DNA of 64,000 bases from an uncultured Actinomycetes bacterium (lineage in GTDB: Bacteria > Actinomycetota > Thermoleophilia > Miltoncostaeales > Miltoncostaeaceae), in assembly GCA_903896045.1 (NCBI GenBank), contig CAITWD010000022.1:68398-132397 (forward strand). Direction: 5' to 3'. The translations under genes were made by a program, and so were the position numbers. Below are positions 44,796-54,373 of this stretch, piece by piece. Each line of letters begins with the position of its first letter. The stretch's first letter is position 1. Under the pieces are notes generated by a model, which saw nothing but the letters and a program-made list of their open reading frames with translations, ran no database searches and was not told the DNA's origin.

Positions 44796-47219
44796 ATGAA
44801 GCTTCCGATCTCCTGGCTGCGTGAGTACGTCGCCCCGGCGATGGATGATGCCCAACTCGCGGAACGCATTACCGATGCCGGTCCTGCAGTTGAGGCGGTG
44901 CACCACCTGCGGATGCCCACCGATGATCAGAACCTCGAGCGGTTTCGTATTGGGCGGATCGTGTCTGCCGAACAGCACCCCAATGCCGATCGCCTACGTG
45001 TCTGTCAGGTTGATCTCGGCGAGGCCGAATTGCGCCAGATCGTCTGCGGTGCAGCGAACGCCAGAGCGGGCATCACTGTCGCAGTTGCACTCCCGGGCGC
45101 AGTACTGCCAGGCCGTGACCCACTCGGTGAGGTCGCGCTCCGTGGGGTCGAGAGCCGCGGCATGATCCTCTCGGAGTCGGAGTTGGAACTTGCCGCCGAG
45201 TCGCAAGGCATTCTGGAGTTGCCCGATGACATCACCCCGGGAACCGCGGTGTCTGAGCTGCTGCCGATCTCAGAGACAGTCTTTGAGTTGGAATTGACCT
45301 CGAATCGCCCAGATCTGATGGGGATCTATGGAATTGCGCGTGAGGTGCACGCGATTACCACCGCGCCTTTGGGTGCGCTCGACGTCTCCGAACCCACGGC
45401 AACGGGCGCCGGGAATGTCGTCGACTATCTGTCGGTTGAGGTCGTCGCAGCAGATCTGTGTCCTCGCTACATGGCGCGTGTGCTCACCGACGTCACTGTT
45501 GGTCCGTCACCGGTGTGGCTGCGTTCGCGTCTTGAGGCCGCAGGGATGCGCGCTATCAACAACGTGGTCGACATCACCAACTACGTCATGCTTTTGACCG
45601 GCCAGCCACTGCACGCATTTGATCTGGATCGCATGGCTGGGCCATCGATTATTGTGCGTCGAGCACATGATGGCGAGCCAATCACGACCCTTGACGGCCA
45701 GCTGCGCAGCATGGATACGGATGTGTTGGCGATTTGTGATGCCGAGCATCCATGTGTGATCGCAGGAATCATGGGCGCCCAAGATGTCGAGGTATCAGCG
45801 ACCACGACCCGCATCGCCCTTGAAGCGGCGAGCTTCGAAGGGCCATCGGTGTTGCATAGTGCACTGCGTTTGGGATTGCGTAGCGAATCAAGCGCCCGTT
45901 TTGAAAAGGGCCTGCCGTACGAATTGCCGCCGGTCGCATTGACGATCGCCTCACGGCTTCTCGTGGAATTGTGCGGGGGGGCACTCGTTCCCGGGACCCT
46001 GGATGTGGCAACCCCTGCCCCGACTCCAGAGCCCATTTCCCTGCGCCATGTCCGGGCCAACGCCATTATCGGGCTGGATATCTCTCCCGACGAATCCGCC
46101 GAGATTCTGCGTCGTTTGGGATGTGATGTTGTGGAGGGTGATATCGCCCACAGCGTGCGTGTCCCCGCGCTTCGACGTCGGGATGTCACACGTGAGATTG
46201 ACCTGATTGAAGAGGTCGCCCGAATTCATGGCTATGGCCGTGTGCCTGCCGAGCTGCCGCGCATGGTGGGGCATGGAACCCGCACACCGGCCCAGCGTCG
46301 TACCGAGCGACTGCGCAGCTTTATCACCGACCACGGCTATTCGGAAATTGTGAGCTACCGGTTTGTGCCCGAAGGCGATGTCGATCGGCTGTGTTTGGCC
46401 GCCGATGACCCGCGGCGCAACCTCGTGCGTTTGGCAAATCCCATCTCAGAAGAGATGAGCGTGATGCGCCGCTCCATGCTTCCCGGCCTGCTGCGTGCGG
46501 CCGCGCAGAATCAACGCCATCAGCGCACCCATGGTCGGTTGTATGAGTTTGGTCGCACATATGCGCCCGCCTCGGATGGGCGTGCGGAGGAGCGGGAATT
46601 TCTGGCAGCTCTGGAATTCGGTGCGCCGACCGATGGGCACTGGCGCGCGCCGCTGGCAACAGTTGATGTGCACGGTGCAGTTGGCCTCGCACACGCGCTG
46701 TGCGCAACCGTTGGTGTGCGGACCACCCTCGAGCCCAACCATGCCCCATATCTCCATCCGGTGCGTCAAGGACGGCTCATGCATCGGGACGTCGTCGTTG
46801 GCTGGATTGGCGAGATGCACCCCGTGGTCATGCGCAATTTTGATGTGTCGGGACCCAGCGCGGTGGTTGTGCTCGATTTGGCCGCATTGGGCGGCGCGGC
46901 GCCACACACCGTGACGCAATTCGATGACATCTTGAACGTGCCCGTCTCCACGAGAGACCTGTCACTCGTGGTCGGCGATGACATTGTCGCGGGGCAATTG
47001 GTCGCAACCGCCCGTCGCGTCGGTGGCGATCTGGTGCGAGATATCGGCGTGTTTGACCGCTATGTGGGCGACAAGATTGGCGACGGTCGCGTCAGCTTGG
47101 CGATTCGCATGACGATTGCCGATCCAACCCGGACCTTGACCGATGATGAGATCACTGAAGTTGTGACACGTGTGCGTACGGCACTCGCCGACGACCACGG
47201 GGCAGAGTTGCGCGCATGA
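44796..47219 (+). CDS. pheT: Phenylalanyl-tRNA synthetase beta subunit
   Basis: Structural and editing subunit. An N-terminal EMAP-type tRNA-binding domain ('LRVCQVDLGEAELRQIVCGA') is followed by the B3/B4 editing domain, B5 ('LIEEVARIHGYGRVPAELPR') and the C-terminal anticodon-binding FDX domain ('VSTRDLSLVV'). It has 807 aa. The GAGAGGG upstream is somewhat far from the ATG. Its stop overlaps the argC start. Confidence 0.96.
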   Translation: MKLPISWLREYVAPAMDDAQLAERITDAGPAVEAVHHLRMPTDDQNLERFRIGRIVSAEQHPNADRLRVCQVDLGEAELRQIVCGAANARAGITVAVALPGAVLPGRDPLGEVALRGVESRGMILSESELELAAESQGILELPDDITPGTAVSELLPISETVFELELTSNRPDLMGIYGIAREVHAITTAPLGALDVSEPTATGAGNVVDYLSVEVVAADLCPRYMARVLTDVTVGPSPVWLRSRLEAAGMRAINNVVDITNYVMLLTGQPLHAFDLDRMAGPSIIVRRAHDGEPITTLDGQLRSMDTDVLAICDAEHPCVIAGIMGAQDVEVSATTTRIALEAASFEGPSVLHSALRLGLRSESSARFEKGLPYELPPVALTIASRLLVELCGGALVPGTLDVATPAPTPEPISLRHVRANAIIGLDISPDESAEILRRLGCDVVEGDIAHSVRVPALRRRDVTREIDLIEEVARIHGYGRVPAELPRMVGHGTRTPAQRRTERLRSFITDHGYSEIVSYRFVPEGDVDRLCLAADDPRRNLVRLANPISEEMSVMRRSMLPGLLRAAAQNQRHQRTHGRLYEFGRTYAPASDGRAEEREFLAALEFGAPTDGHWRAPLATVDVHGAVGLAHALCATVGVRTTLEPNHAPYLHPVRQGRLMHRDVVVGWIGEMHPVVMRNFDVSGPSAVVVLDLAALGGAAPHTVTQFDDILNVPVSTRDLSLVVGDDIVAGQLVATARRVGGDLVRDIGVFDRYVGDKIGDGRVSLAIRMTIADPTRTLTDDEITEVVTRVRTALADDHGAELRA

Positions 47220-48208
47220 GTGCCGGAACCGTCCATGTCCTTGGGGCTGCCGGGTTTACCGGTGCGCAGCTCGCTGCGCTCGTTGCAACGCATCCGCAGC
47301 TCGATTTGGGAACCATTACCGCGCGCGCCGATGCGGGTCGTCGGTTGGTTGATCTGTATCCCGAATATCGTGTGACCGATGTTCTGACGGAGCTCGATCT
47401 TGCGAGCATCGCGCCGGGAGATATCGCGGCGGTGTGTTATCCACATGCCGAGGCCGCAGATCTGGTGGGACAACTCTATGACCGCGGTGCGCGGATCGTC
47501 GACGTCTCCGCAGACCATCGGTTGCGTGATCCCAAGCTCTATCCGGAGGTCTACGGCTTTACTCATCCCCGCGAGGAGATCCTGGCGCAGGCCGTCTACG
47601 GGTTGCCCGAGCGCTATCGGGACGAGATTCGTGGAGCGCGGGTCGTGGCCAATCCTGGATGTTTTCCCACCGCGTCGCTGTTGGCGATCCTGCCATTACG
47701 CGCGCGTCTTACCGATGTCGTGATTGATGCAAAAAGTGGCGTCTCGGGCGCCGGTCGGACACCAACGCCGACGGTGCACTTCTCATCAGTGACCGAAAAT
47801 GTCACTGCCTACAAAGTGCTCACCCATCGGCATGCACCCGAAATCGCTCAAGAATTCGGTCAAGAGGTGCTCTTCACCCCACACCTGGTGCCTGTTGATC
47901 GCGGTTTGCTGGCCTCCTGCTACGCGCGTTTTGTCGGCGAGACCCCGCACCCAGATGATCTATTGGCCGAATATGCCCGTTTCTACGCCGATCATCCATT
48001 TGTGGAAGTTGTCGATGCCCCGCCGGGAATGCGGGCGGTCCAGGGCACCAACTTTGCCCAGGTGTTTGTGACCAGCGATCCTCGACGTGGCCTGTTTGTG
48101 GGATTTGGGGTGATTGACAATCTCGGGAAGGGTGCCGCCGGCCAAGCGCTGCAGAACATCAATTTGATGACCGGCCGCCCCGAAACCGAAGGTCTGTTGG
48201 GTGACTGA
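47216..48208 (+). CDS. argC: N-acetyl-gamma-glutamyl-phosphate reductase
   Basis: Third step of arginine synthesis: NADPH reduction of N-acetylglutamyl phosphate. It begins with a Rossmann motif 'VLGAAGFTGAQLAALV'; the active-site Cys is in 'VANPGCFPTASLL' and the partner region is 'KSGVSGAGRTPT'. It has 330 aa. The ATG overlaps pheT by 4 bases, so the arg genes may be partly read through from pheST. Confidence 0.95.
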   Translation: MSAGTVHVLGAAGFTGAQLAALVATHPQLDLGTITARADAGRRLVDLYPEYRVTDVLTELDLASIAPGDIAAVCYPHAEAADLVGQLYDRGARIVDVSADHRLRDPKLYPEVYGFTHPREEILAQAVYGLPERYRDEIRGARVVANPGCFPTASLLAILPLRARLTDVVIDAKSGVSGAGRTPTPTVHFSSVTENVTAYKVLTHRHAPEIAQEFGQEVLFTPHLVPVDRGLLASCYARFVGETPHPDDLLAEYARFYADHPFVEVVDAPPGMRAVQGTNFAQVFVTSDPRRGLFVGFGVIDNLGKGAAGQALQNINLMTGRPETEGLLGD

Positions 48209-49418
48209 TTTTTCTCCGATTGAGCGCGGGGATTGGATTGCGGCGCCCGACGGGCTTGTGCGCATTCCTGGGGGCAGCGTCACGAGTCCCGATGGATATG
48301 TCGCCTACGGTGCGACCTGTGGACTCAAAGTCTCTGGTGCGCGCGATATTGGAGTGCTGCGTTCACTGCGTCCGACCCGTTCATGGTTGATGGATACGAC
48401 AAATGCGTTGCCCTCCGCACCGGTGCGGGTCAATCGCACACGCGACCGTTCGCAATTTTCTGCCGTTGTCGTCAACGCGGGTATCGCGAACGCCGCGACC
48501 GGCGATCAAGGGGAGCGGGATGCGCTCGCGATGGCCGAGCAGACCGGACTCCTGCTGGGTGTTGCGCCCGAGACGGTGCTGGTCTCGAGCACGGGAGTGA
48601 TCGGCGAGCACATCGATATGGACAAAATTGGCCGAGGGATTATTGCTGCGACTGACGGGCTCTCGGTCGATGGGGGAACATCCTTTAATGAGGCGATCTG
48701 TACCACTGATCGCACCTTGAAGGGCGGTGCGTTTGTCCTGCAGCTTCCCGAAGGTGATATTCGGATCGGGATTGCCGCCAAGGGGGCCGGCATGATTCGC
48801 CCGACCATGGCGACGATGCTCGCCTATGTCACCACGGATGCGCCGCTTTCTGCCGATGATGTCCGCGAGATCACCCTGGCGGCGGGGGAGTCGAGTTTTA
48901 ATCGGATCTCGGTCGATGGCCAGATGAGCCCGAGTGACACCTTGCTGGTGATGGCAAATGGGGCAGGAGCGCCGCTGGCGGGCGCGTCGAGGCAGGTCTG
49001 TGGCGATGCAATTGCTGCCGTCTGTCGCTGGGCCGCAATCCAGATGGCAAAAGATGGTGAGGGTGCGGCACATACGGTGCGATTGGGTGTGCATGGTGCG
49101 CTCGATCGCGATGAGGCTGCGCGAGTCGCGCGCGCGGTTGCCGAGTCACCGCTGGTCAAGACAGCGATTTTCGGGCGTGATCCCAACTGGGGCCGCATTT
49201 CACAAGCCGTTGGCCAGGCACTTGCAGTGGCTGCGGGTCAGGTATTCGAACCGGTCGTTGTCATTGACGGGGTCGCGATTGCGGATGCCGCAACGGTGAT
49301 GGATCGCGCCGAATATGACATTGAGATTGGACTCAGCCGGGGCAACGCGGAGTACGCGTTATGGGTCTCTGATCTGACCCATGACTACGTCACACTCAAC
49401 GCCGAGTACCACACCTAG
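48201..49418 (+). CDS. argJ: Glutamate N-acetyltransferase / amino-acid acetyltransferase
   Basis: Recycles the acetyl group from N-acetylornithine to glutamate. The enzyme self-cleaves before a Thr nucleophile; the site is 'AKGAGMIRPTMATMLAYVTT', with Thr in 'ATM'. It has 405 aa. 'DGQMSPSDTLLVMANGAG' is also typical. The GTG start overlaps argC by 8 bases. Whether it is mono- or bifunctional cannot be told from sequence. Confidence 0.95.
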   Translation: MTDFSPIERGDWIAAPDGLVRIPGGSVTSPDGYVAYGATCGLKVSGARDIGVLRSLRPTRSWLMDTTNALPSAPVRVNRTRDRSQFSAVVVNAGIANAATGDQGERDALAMAEQTGLLLGVAPETVLVSSTGVIGEHIDMDKIGRGIIAATDGLSVDGGTSFNEAICTTDRTLKGGAFVLQLPEGDIRIGIAAKGAGMIRPTMATMLAYVTTDAPLSADDVREITLAAGESSFNRISVDGQMSPSDTLLVMANGAGAPLAGASRQVCGDAIAAVCRWAAIQMAKDGEGAAHTVRLGVHGALDRDEAARVARAVAESPLVKTAIFGRDPNWGRISQAVGQALAVAAGQVFEPVVVIDGVAIADAATVMDRAEYDIEIGLSRGNAEYALWVSDLTHDYVTLNAEYHT

Positions 49419-49436
49419 GCGGCTCTAGGTTGCATC

Positions 49437-49468
49437 CGGGCGGGTGTGATGTGACAAATGCCTGCCCG
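49437..49468 (+). terminator. Hairpin between argJ and argB
   Basis: CGGGCGGG pairs with CCTGCCCG (one G-T) just after argJ. It covers part of the argB promoter, so it may end argCJ transcripts or be incidental. Confidence 0.35.
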
Positions 49469-49478
49469 TCGCGATAAT
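49451..49478 (+). promoter_or_regulatory. Promoter for argBD
   Basis: GTGACA and GATAAT are spaced by 16 bases in the 113-bp gap between argJ and argB, about 55 bases before the argB GTG. I see no recognisable ArgR box. Confidence 0.45.
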
Positions 49479-49531
49479 CTCCGCCTTCGAGCTCGGCATC
49501 TGATTCCCCGACATTCAATCGCGAGGCCATT

Positions 49532-50386
49532 GTGAAGGACACCGCGTCACGTGTAGCAACCCTCCTCGAGGCGCTGCCCTACATTCGCGATTTCGCAGGT
49601 GCCACGATCGTGGTCAAGTATGGCGGTGCGGCAATGATTGCCCCGGAGCTCAAGGCATCATTTGCCCGGGACATCGCCTTGTTGAAGCTCGTGGGCATGA
49701 ATCCTGTCGTCGTCCATGGTGGTGGCCCGGACATTTCCCGCTACTCCGACCTCCTGGGCCTGGATGTGCGATTTGTCGATGGGCTCAGGGTGACCGATGC
49801 CCGCACGATGGAGCTCGCCAAGATGGTGCTCGTCGGAAAGGTCAACAAGGAAATTGTTGCCCAGCTCCATGTGGCTGGCGTTGCCGCGGTGGGGCTTGCC
49901 GGCGACGATGGGCAATTGATTACCGCGAGCAAGCAGATGCCCAATGGCACCGACATCGGATTTGTGGGGAAGGTCGATCGTGTCGATCCTCGGGTCCTCG
50001 AACGCCTCGCAGATTTTGTCCCGGTGGTCGCCTCGGTGGGTGTCGATGAATCCGGGCAGAGCTACAACATCAATGCCGATACGGTGGCCGCCAGCTTGGC
50101 GGGAGCACTCCGCGCGCGCAAAGTACTTTTTTTGACCGATGTTGAGGGGCTCCTCGCCGATCCGTCGGATCCCGGGTCGCTGATTTCCGAGTGCACGCTC
50201 ACCGAACTTGATCAGATGCTCGCTGCGGGCGGAATCGGCGGTGGAATGCTGCCGAAGTTGACCGCGGTGCGCGACGCCCTCGCCGACGGGGTCGATGCGG
50301 CCCACATTGTCGATGGCCGTCAAGAGCATTCAGTGCTGATTGAACTGTTCACCGAAGCCGGTATCGGCACCAAAATTACGCCGTGA
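49532..50386 (+). CDS. argB: Acetylglutamate kinase
   Basis: Phosphorylates N-acetylglutamate. The nucleotide and substrate loops are 'IVVKYGGAAM' (near 29-38), 'PVVVHGGGPDIS' and 'LTDVEGLLAD'. The usual 'KYGGNAM' here has Ala for Asn. The N-terminal helix before the first strand ('RVATLLEALPYIRDF') is the element that makes the hexameric enzyme arginine-inhibited, so feedback control is likely. It has 284 aa, a GTG start and GAGG upstream. Confidence 0.95.
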   Translation: MKDTASRVATLLEALPYIRDFAGATIVVKYGGAAMIAPELKASFARDIALLKLVGMNPVVVHGGGPDISRYSDLLGLDVRFVDGLRVTDARTMELAKMVLVGKVNKEIVAQLHVAGVAAVGLAGDDGQLITASKQMPNGTDIGFVGKVDRVDPRVLERLADFVPVVASVGVDESGQSYNINADTVAASLAGALRARKVLFLTDVEGLLADPSDPGSLISECTLTELDQMLAAGGIGGGMLPKLTAVRDALADGVDAAHIVDGRQEHSVLIELFTEAGIGTKITP

Positions 50387-51561
50387 CGACGCCTGAGTGG
50401 GTTGCACGCGAGCAGGCTGCGCTGATGACCAACTACCGTCGCCAGCCGGTGATGTTCACCCATGGTGATGGGGCATCACTCTTTGACGCAGAAGGTCGCC
50501 GCTATGTCGATTGCATGGCGGGCATCTCCATGATCAATGTCGGCCACTGTCACCCTGAGGTCGTTGCGGCGATTCAGGACCAAGCGGCGCGGCTGATCAA
50601 TGTCTCGAATCTCTATTACACCGAGCCGATGTTGGAGTTGGCCGAATGGATTCGTGATCACTCAATGGGCGGACGGGTCTTTTTTTGCAACTCAGGTGCA
50701 GAGGCGAATGAAGCCGCGCTGAAACTTGCACGTAAGTACGGTGGTCCGAGTCGGCCTGAGGTCGTCGCGCTTAACCAGGGCTTTCACGGGCGCACCTATG
50801 GGGCGCTGACCCTGACCGGGCAACCCGATAAGCAAACCGCATTTACGCCACTGGTTCCCGATATTCATCACGTTGATCGCGATGATCTCGAGGCGCTCGA
50901 GGCCGCGGTTGGACCGCGCACCTGCGCCGTGTGGATCGAGATCATCCAGGGCGAGGTAGGGGTGCACCCGATCTCGCGTGAGATGCTGCGTCTGGCACGT
51001 GAGTTGTGTGATCGTCACGGTGCGTTGCTCGTCGTGGATGAGGTGCAAACCGGGCTGTCGCGCACGGGGCCGCTCTTTGCCTATCAAGAGGTGGATATCA
51101 CCCCAGATGTGATGTGTTTGGCAAAGAGTCTGGGCGGCGGCGTACCGATCGGCGCAATTACCGCGCGCCCAGAGATCGATGCGGTGTTTGTCCCAGGAGA
51201 CCACGGTTCGACATTTGCCGGCGGGCCACTCGCATGTGCTGCGGCGCTGGCGAGCTGCCGTGTACTCGGTGATTCGGGACTCCAGGATTCCGTGCGGCGC
51301 AAAGGTGAACGGTTGCGTACGGGGCTCAACGCACTTGTGGAGACAGGGCTTGTACGTGAGGTGCGAGGGCGTGGCCTGATGTGCGGGATCGATTTGCCCG
51401 TCGCCCGCGCCGCCGAGGTGACCGCGCGAATGCTTGAGGCCGGCTATCTGATCAACAACACTTCAGCCGAGACTCTGCGGTTTTTGCCACCCCTGGTGAT
51501 TGACGAGTCAGACCTCGATGGCCTTGTTGCGGCGCTGGGGACGGTACTCGCGGCCCAATAA
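50383..51561 (+). CDS. argD: Acetylornithine aminotransferase
   Basis: PLP class III transaminase making N-acetylornithine. Seen are 'FFCNSGAEANEAALKLARKY', 'GFHGRTYGAL', the cofactor Asp region 'LLVVDEVQTGLSRTG' and the PLP lysine in 'CLAKSLGGGVPIGA'. It has 392 aa. Its GTG overlaps argB by 4 bases. argF, argR and argH are not in the window. Confidence 0.95.
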   Translation: MTTPEWVAREQAALMTNYRRQPVMFTHGDGASLFDAEGRRYVDCMAGISMINVGHCHPEVVAAIQDQAARLINVSNLYYTEPMLELAEWIRDHSMGGRVFFCNSGAEANEAALKLARKYGGPSRPEVVALNQGFHGRTYGALTLTGQPDKQTAFTPLVPDIHHVDRDDLEALEAAVGPRTCAVWIEIIQGEVGVHPISREMLRLARELCDRHGALLVVDEVQTGLSRTGPLFAYQEVDITPDVMCLAKSLGGGVPIGAITARPEIDAVFVPGDHGSTFAGGPLACAAALASCRVLGDSGLQDSVRRKGERLRTGLNALVETGLVREVRGRGLMCGIDLPVARAAEVTARMLEAGYLINNTSAETLRFLPPLVIDESDLDGLVAALGTVLAAQ

Positions 51562-51582
51562 TTGCGAGGTCGTGATGCGTGG

Positions 51583-52029
51583 CTAGGCGGCGCTGACTGC
51601 CTGGTGGTCATCGAGGCGCATTGCAAATTCCATAGTGACTTGGGTTCCATCACCGACACGGGCAACAGTGACCTCGTCGGCCAGGGTGCGCATGATCGGG
51701 AATCCTCGTCCACGCAGGCTTTCGGGTGACGTTGGGGCCGATTCTGGATCGACCTCGGGCTCGGCGTCACCGGTGCCCTCATCGGTCACGATGAGTGTTG
51801 CGCCATCGCGACGCATGACAAGCGAGATCTCGACGTACCCGTCATGGGGCGGTGAGCCGTGCTCGATCGCGTTTGAGACGGCTTCGCTTGCGGCAAGCAG
51901 GAGGCGACCTGAGTCCTCGGGAGCCCACGGCTCCCGATCGAGTACCAGCGCGAGCGCGCAGCGAATGAAGGTCAGCGACCGTAATGTCGCGGGGACCCGG
52001 AACGCCGACTCAATTGCGTCGTTGGTCAT
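51583..52029 (-). CDS. RsbW/SpoIIAB-like serine kinase (anti-sigma type, HATPase_c_2)
   Basis: Predicted ATP-binding regulator of a sigma factor or anti-sigma antagonist. GHKL boxes are N 'LLAASEAVSNAIEHGS' (44-59), G1 'VTDEGTGD' (81-88) and G2 'LRGRGFPIMRTL' (105-116). It has 148 aa from ATG 52029; the track start at 52089 lies upstream of the likely transcription start. No sigma factor or STAS-domain partner gene is next to it. It lies alone on the minus strand between argD and argG, convergent with argD across only 21 bases. Confidence 0.85.
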   Translation of the reverse strand: MTNDAIESAFRVPATLRSLTFIRCALALVLDREPWAPEDSGRLLLAASEAVSNAIEHGSPPHDGYVEISLVMRRDGATLIVTDEGTGDAEPEVDPESAPTSPESLRGRGFPIMRTLADEVTVARVGDGTQVTMEFAMRLDDHQAVSAA

Positions 52030-52061
52030 CGCCTCGAGGCTTCTTTCGAAGGTGCCATGAG

Positions 52062-52067
52062 ATCCTA
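52062..52067 (-). promoter_or_regulatory. -10 for the RsbW-like gene
   Basis: TAGGAT on the minus strand, with TTGTTC 16 bases further upstream. It predicts a leader of about 25 bases to ATG 52029, supporting the shorter protein. Confidence 0.45.
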
Positions 52068-52127
52068 TCGACCAAGATCGGACGAACAAAAGATTTGGGG
52101 TCGGCGACCACGGGCCGCGATCGCCTC

Positions 52128-52133
52128 TAAACT
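52128..52133 (+). promoter_or_regulatory. -10 for argG
   Basis: TAAACT predicts a transcript starting near 52140, downstream of the GTG used in the ORF track and about 32 bases before GTG 52172. Confidence 0.4.
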
Positions 52134-52171
52134 GCGTGGTGTTCCGTTGTCGTCAATGGCTGAGGTTGTGT

Positions 52172-53434
52172 GTGTCTGAGAGTTCGCTAGCCCCACTGTC
52201 CGCGTCGTACCTTGCGCGTCCTGAGGATGTGAAGCGCGTCGTGCTGTTGTACTCCGGAGGTCTTGACACCTCCGTGATGCTCAAGTGGATTCAAGATGAA
52301 TACAAGGCAGAGGTTATTGCGCTGTGTATTGATCTTGGTCAGCCGACCGATGACTTCACTCAGGTGCTCGACAAGGCGCGCATGCTCGGTGCGGTCGAAT
52401 CGATTTTGGTGGATGCCAAAGAGGAGTTTGCACGCGACTACGTGGGCCCATCAATTCTCGCCAACGCCAAATATCAAGGCGGGTATCCGCCCTTCACCAG
52501 CCTCGGGCGGCCGCTGTTGGCCAAGATCGCTGTGGAGACGGCGCGCACATTCGGCGCCGACACCATTGCGCATGGTTGCACCGGTAAGGGTAACGACCAG
52601 GTGCGCATTGAGGCAACGGTCGCAACGCTCGCTCCAGAGCTGAAGGTCATCGCACCCGTGCGCGAATGGCAGATGGGGCGTGATGAGGAAATTGCCTATG
52701 CGCTTGAGCACGGCATCCCAGTGTCGAGCTCGGTCGAGCGCCCATATTCGATCGATGACAACCTGTGGGGTCGCTCCAGCGAGGGCGGCATGATCGAAGA
52801 ACTCGACCAGGCTCCACCAGACGATCTCTTCGAGCTCGTGACCCCGCCAATCAATGCGCCCGATCGGGTGGAAGAGATTGTGGTCGGATTCCGCGAAGGA
52901 CTACCCGTATCAATTGATGGGGTCGAATATGGCCTCGTCGAGATCATTCAACGCATCGCCGAGATTGCGTGTCGAAATGGTGTGGGCATCGTCGATCACA
53001 TTGAGGATCGCGTGGTGGGTTTGAAGGTCCGTGACATCTATGAGGTTCCCGCAGCAGAGGTCATCTTGACGGCGCACCGTGAGCTCGAGAAGCTGGTGTG
53101 TACTGGGCGCCAAAATGCACTCAAGCCGCAACTCGATGGGTTGTGGGCGCAGCTGGTGTACGAGGGCCTGTGGTACGAGCCGCTGTTGGAGAATCTGAAT
53201 GCCCTCATGCGCGATGTGAACCGCAAGGTCACGGGGGAGATCACGATGCGCCTCTACAAGGGGTCGGCGCGTGCCGCCAAGCGCGTGTCGCCATACGCGA
53301 TCTACGATAAGTCGCTTGCCACCTTTAATGCGGACGCATCGTTTTCACAGCACGCATCGCCAGGCTTTATTGAGCTGTTCTCACTCCAGAGCCGAATGGC
53401 GTACCGCATCAACCAGACCCTCGAAGGCAAGTAG
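52172..53434 (+). CDS. argG: Argininosuccinate synthase
   Basis: Joins citrulline and aspartate with ATP. PP-loop 'VVLLYSGGLDTSVMLKWI', then 'HGCTGKGNDQVRIE' and 'YSIDDNLWGRSSEGG' are diagnostic. GTG 52172 follows GAGG six bases upstream and lies after the predicted transcription start, giving 420 aa, slightly longer than the common 400. The two unknown genes follow at once. Confidence 0.96.
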   Translation: MSESSLAPLSASYLARPEDVKRVVLLYSGGLDTSVMLKWIQDEYKAEVIALCIDLGQPTDDFTQVLDKARMLGAVESILVDAKEEFARDYVGPSILANAKYQGGYPPFTSLGRPLLAKIAVETARTFGADTIAHGCTGKGNDQVRIEATVATLAPELKVIAPVREWQMGRDEEIAYALEHGIPVSSSVERPYSIDDNLWGRSSEGGMIEELDQAPPDDLFELVTPPINAPDRVEEIVVGFREGLPVSIDGVEYGLVEIIQRIAEIACRNGVGIVDHIEDRVVGLKVRDIYEVPAAEVILTAHRELEKLVCTGRQNALKPQLDGLWAQLVYEGLWYEPLLENLNALMRDVNRKVTGEITMRLYKGSARAAKRVSPYAIYDKSLATFNADASFSQHASPGFIELFSLQSRMAYRINQTLEGK

Positions 53435-53437
53435 CCG

Positions 53438-54373
53438 ATGCGACGCATCATCCCGCCGCAGCGGTTGCGCATCCATCAAGGTGCAGCGCCGTCAGTGTGC
53501 GCACTGCACCATGGTGCGGCCGGGCTGTCGCTTCTCGAATGCGACCCACCCGCAGGCGCGACTGTACTCACCGCACCGAAAATTGCACTGTCGGTGGCGT
53601 CGCCGTATCCGACCCACGGACTCTCGGCGACCGCCGGCGGCACGATGGTGATGAGCTGGGCCCCAGGGGCAATTCAAAGCATTGTGCTGCCCGATCTCGC
53701 CCAAGCCTTTGATCGGCGCCCCCCTGGTGCGTGTGACGCCCGAGGGGCGGCGCGCGCCAATGCTGCGCTGCTGCGGGCAGATGATGGATGGAGAGGGGTG
53801 GTGCTCCCAAGTATGGGGGACCGTATCTCCGATCTTGGCCCCGGACCGGTTGCGATCTCGGCAAATGGATTGCAAATCGCGATCTACGATGAGGGCACTA
53901 CATATGTGGTCGCGCTGGCGGATGGCGAACCCATCGCCGAGTATCCGGGCGTGGTGGAGGATATTGCCTTTGCCTCGGATCGCCTCTGGATTGCTGCCAA
54001 TGGGGCGGTACACCCTGCAGGCGATACGAGTGCTCAGACGGGATCTCCTGTCATCGCACTTGCCGGCGCAGGGGCCGCGAATCGCGTGCTGGCGCGAGAT
54101 GCTGATGGGCGTCTGACGCGATATGGCGCAGGCGAGCCTGCCGAAAGCTGGACCCCTGTCATCACCGACATCACCGCAATTTCGCTCTCTGACGACGGTG
54201 GTTGGGCCACTCTTTCAGGTCCTGACGCGGTCGCCGTGGTGCGTGCGACGGATGGGGCCCTCGCGCTCTATATCGCCGGCGCATCTGCAATTGCCCTCGC
54301 ATTTGATGGCCGAGTGGTCATTGGTGGCGAGTGGGGTATGGCACTTATTGTTCCCTTTGAGGAGTCCGTATGA
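53438..54373 (+). CDS. Unknown protein, WD40/beta-propeller-like repeats
   Basis: I do not recognise the family. The 311 residues look like a series of short beta-strands with Gly/Asp turns ('PVAISANGLQIAIYDEGTT', 'ISLSDDGGWATLSGPDAVAV'), which recalls a beta-propeller. There is no signal peptide. The C-terminal 'RVVIGGEWGMALIVPFEE' resembles the end of the next protein. It begins 3 bases after argG and overlaps the next gene by 4 bases, so argG and both unknowns may be one transcript. Confidence 0.7.
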   Translation: MRRIIPPQRLRIHQGAAPSVCALHHGAAGLSLLECDPPAGATVLTAPKIALSVASPYPTHGLSATAGGTMVMSWAPGAIQSIVLPDLAQAFDRRPPGACDARGAARANAALLRADDGWRGVVLPSMGDRISDLGPGPVAISANGLQIAIYDEGTTYVVALADGEPIAEYPGVVEDIAFASDRLWIAANGAVHPAGDTSAQTGSPVIALAGAGAANRVLARDADGRLTRYGAGEPAESWTPVITDITAISLSDDGGWATLSGPDAVAVVRATDGALALYIAGASAIALAFDGRVVIGGEWGMALIVPFEESV

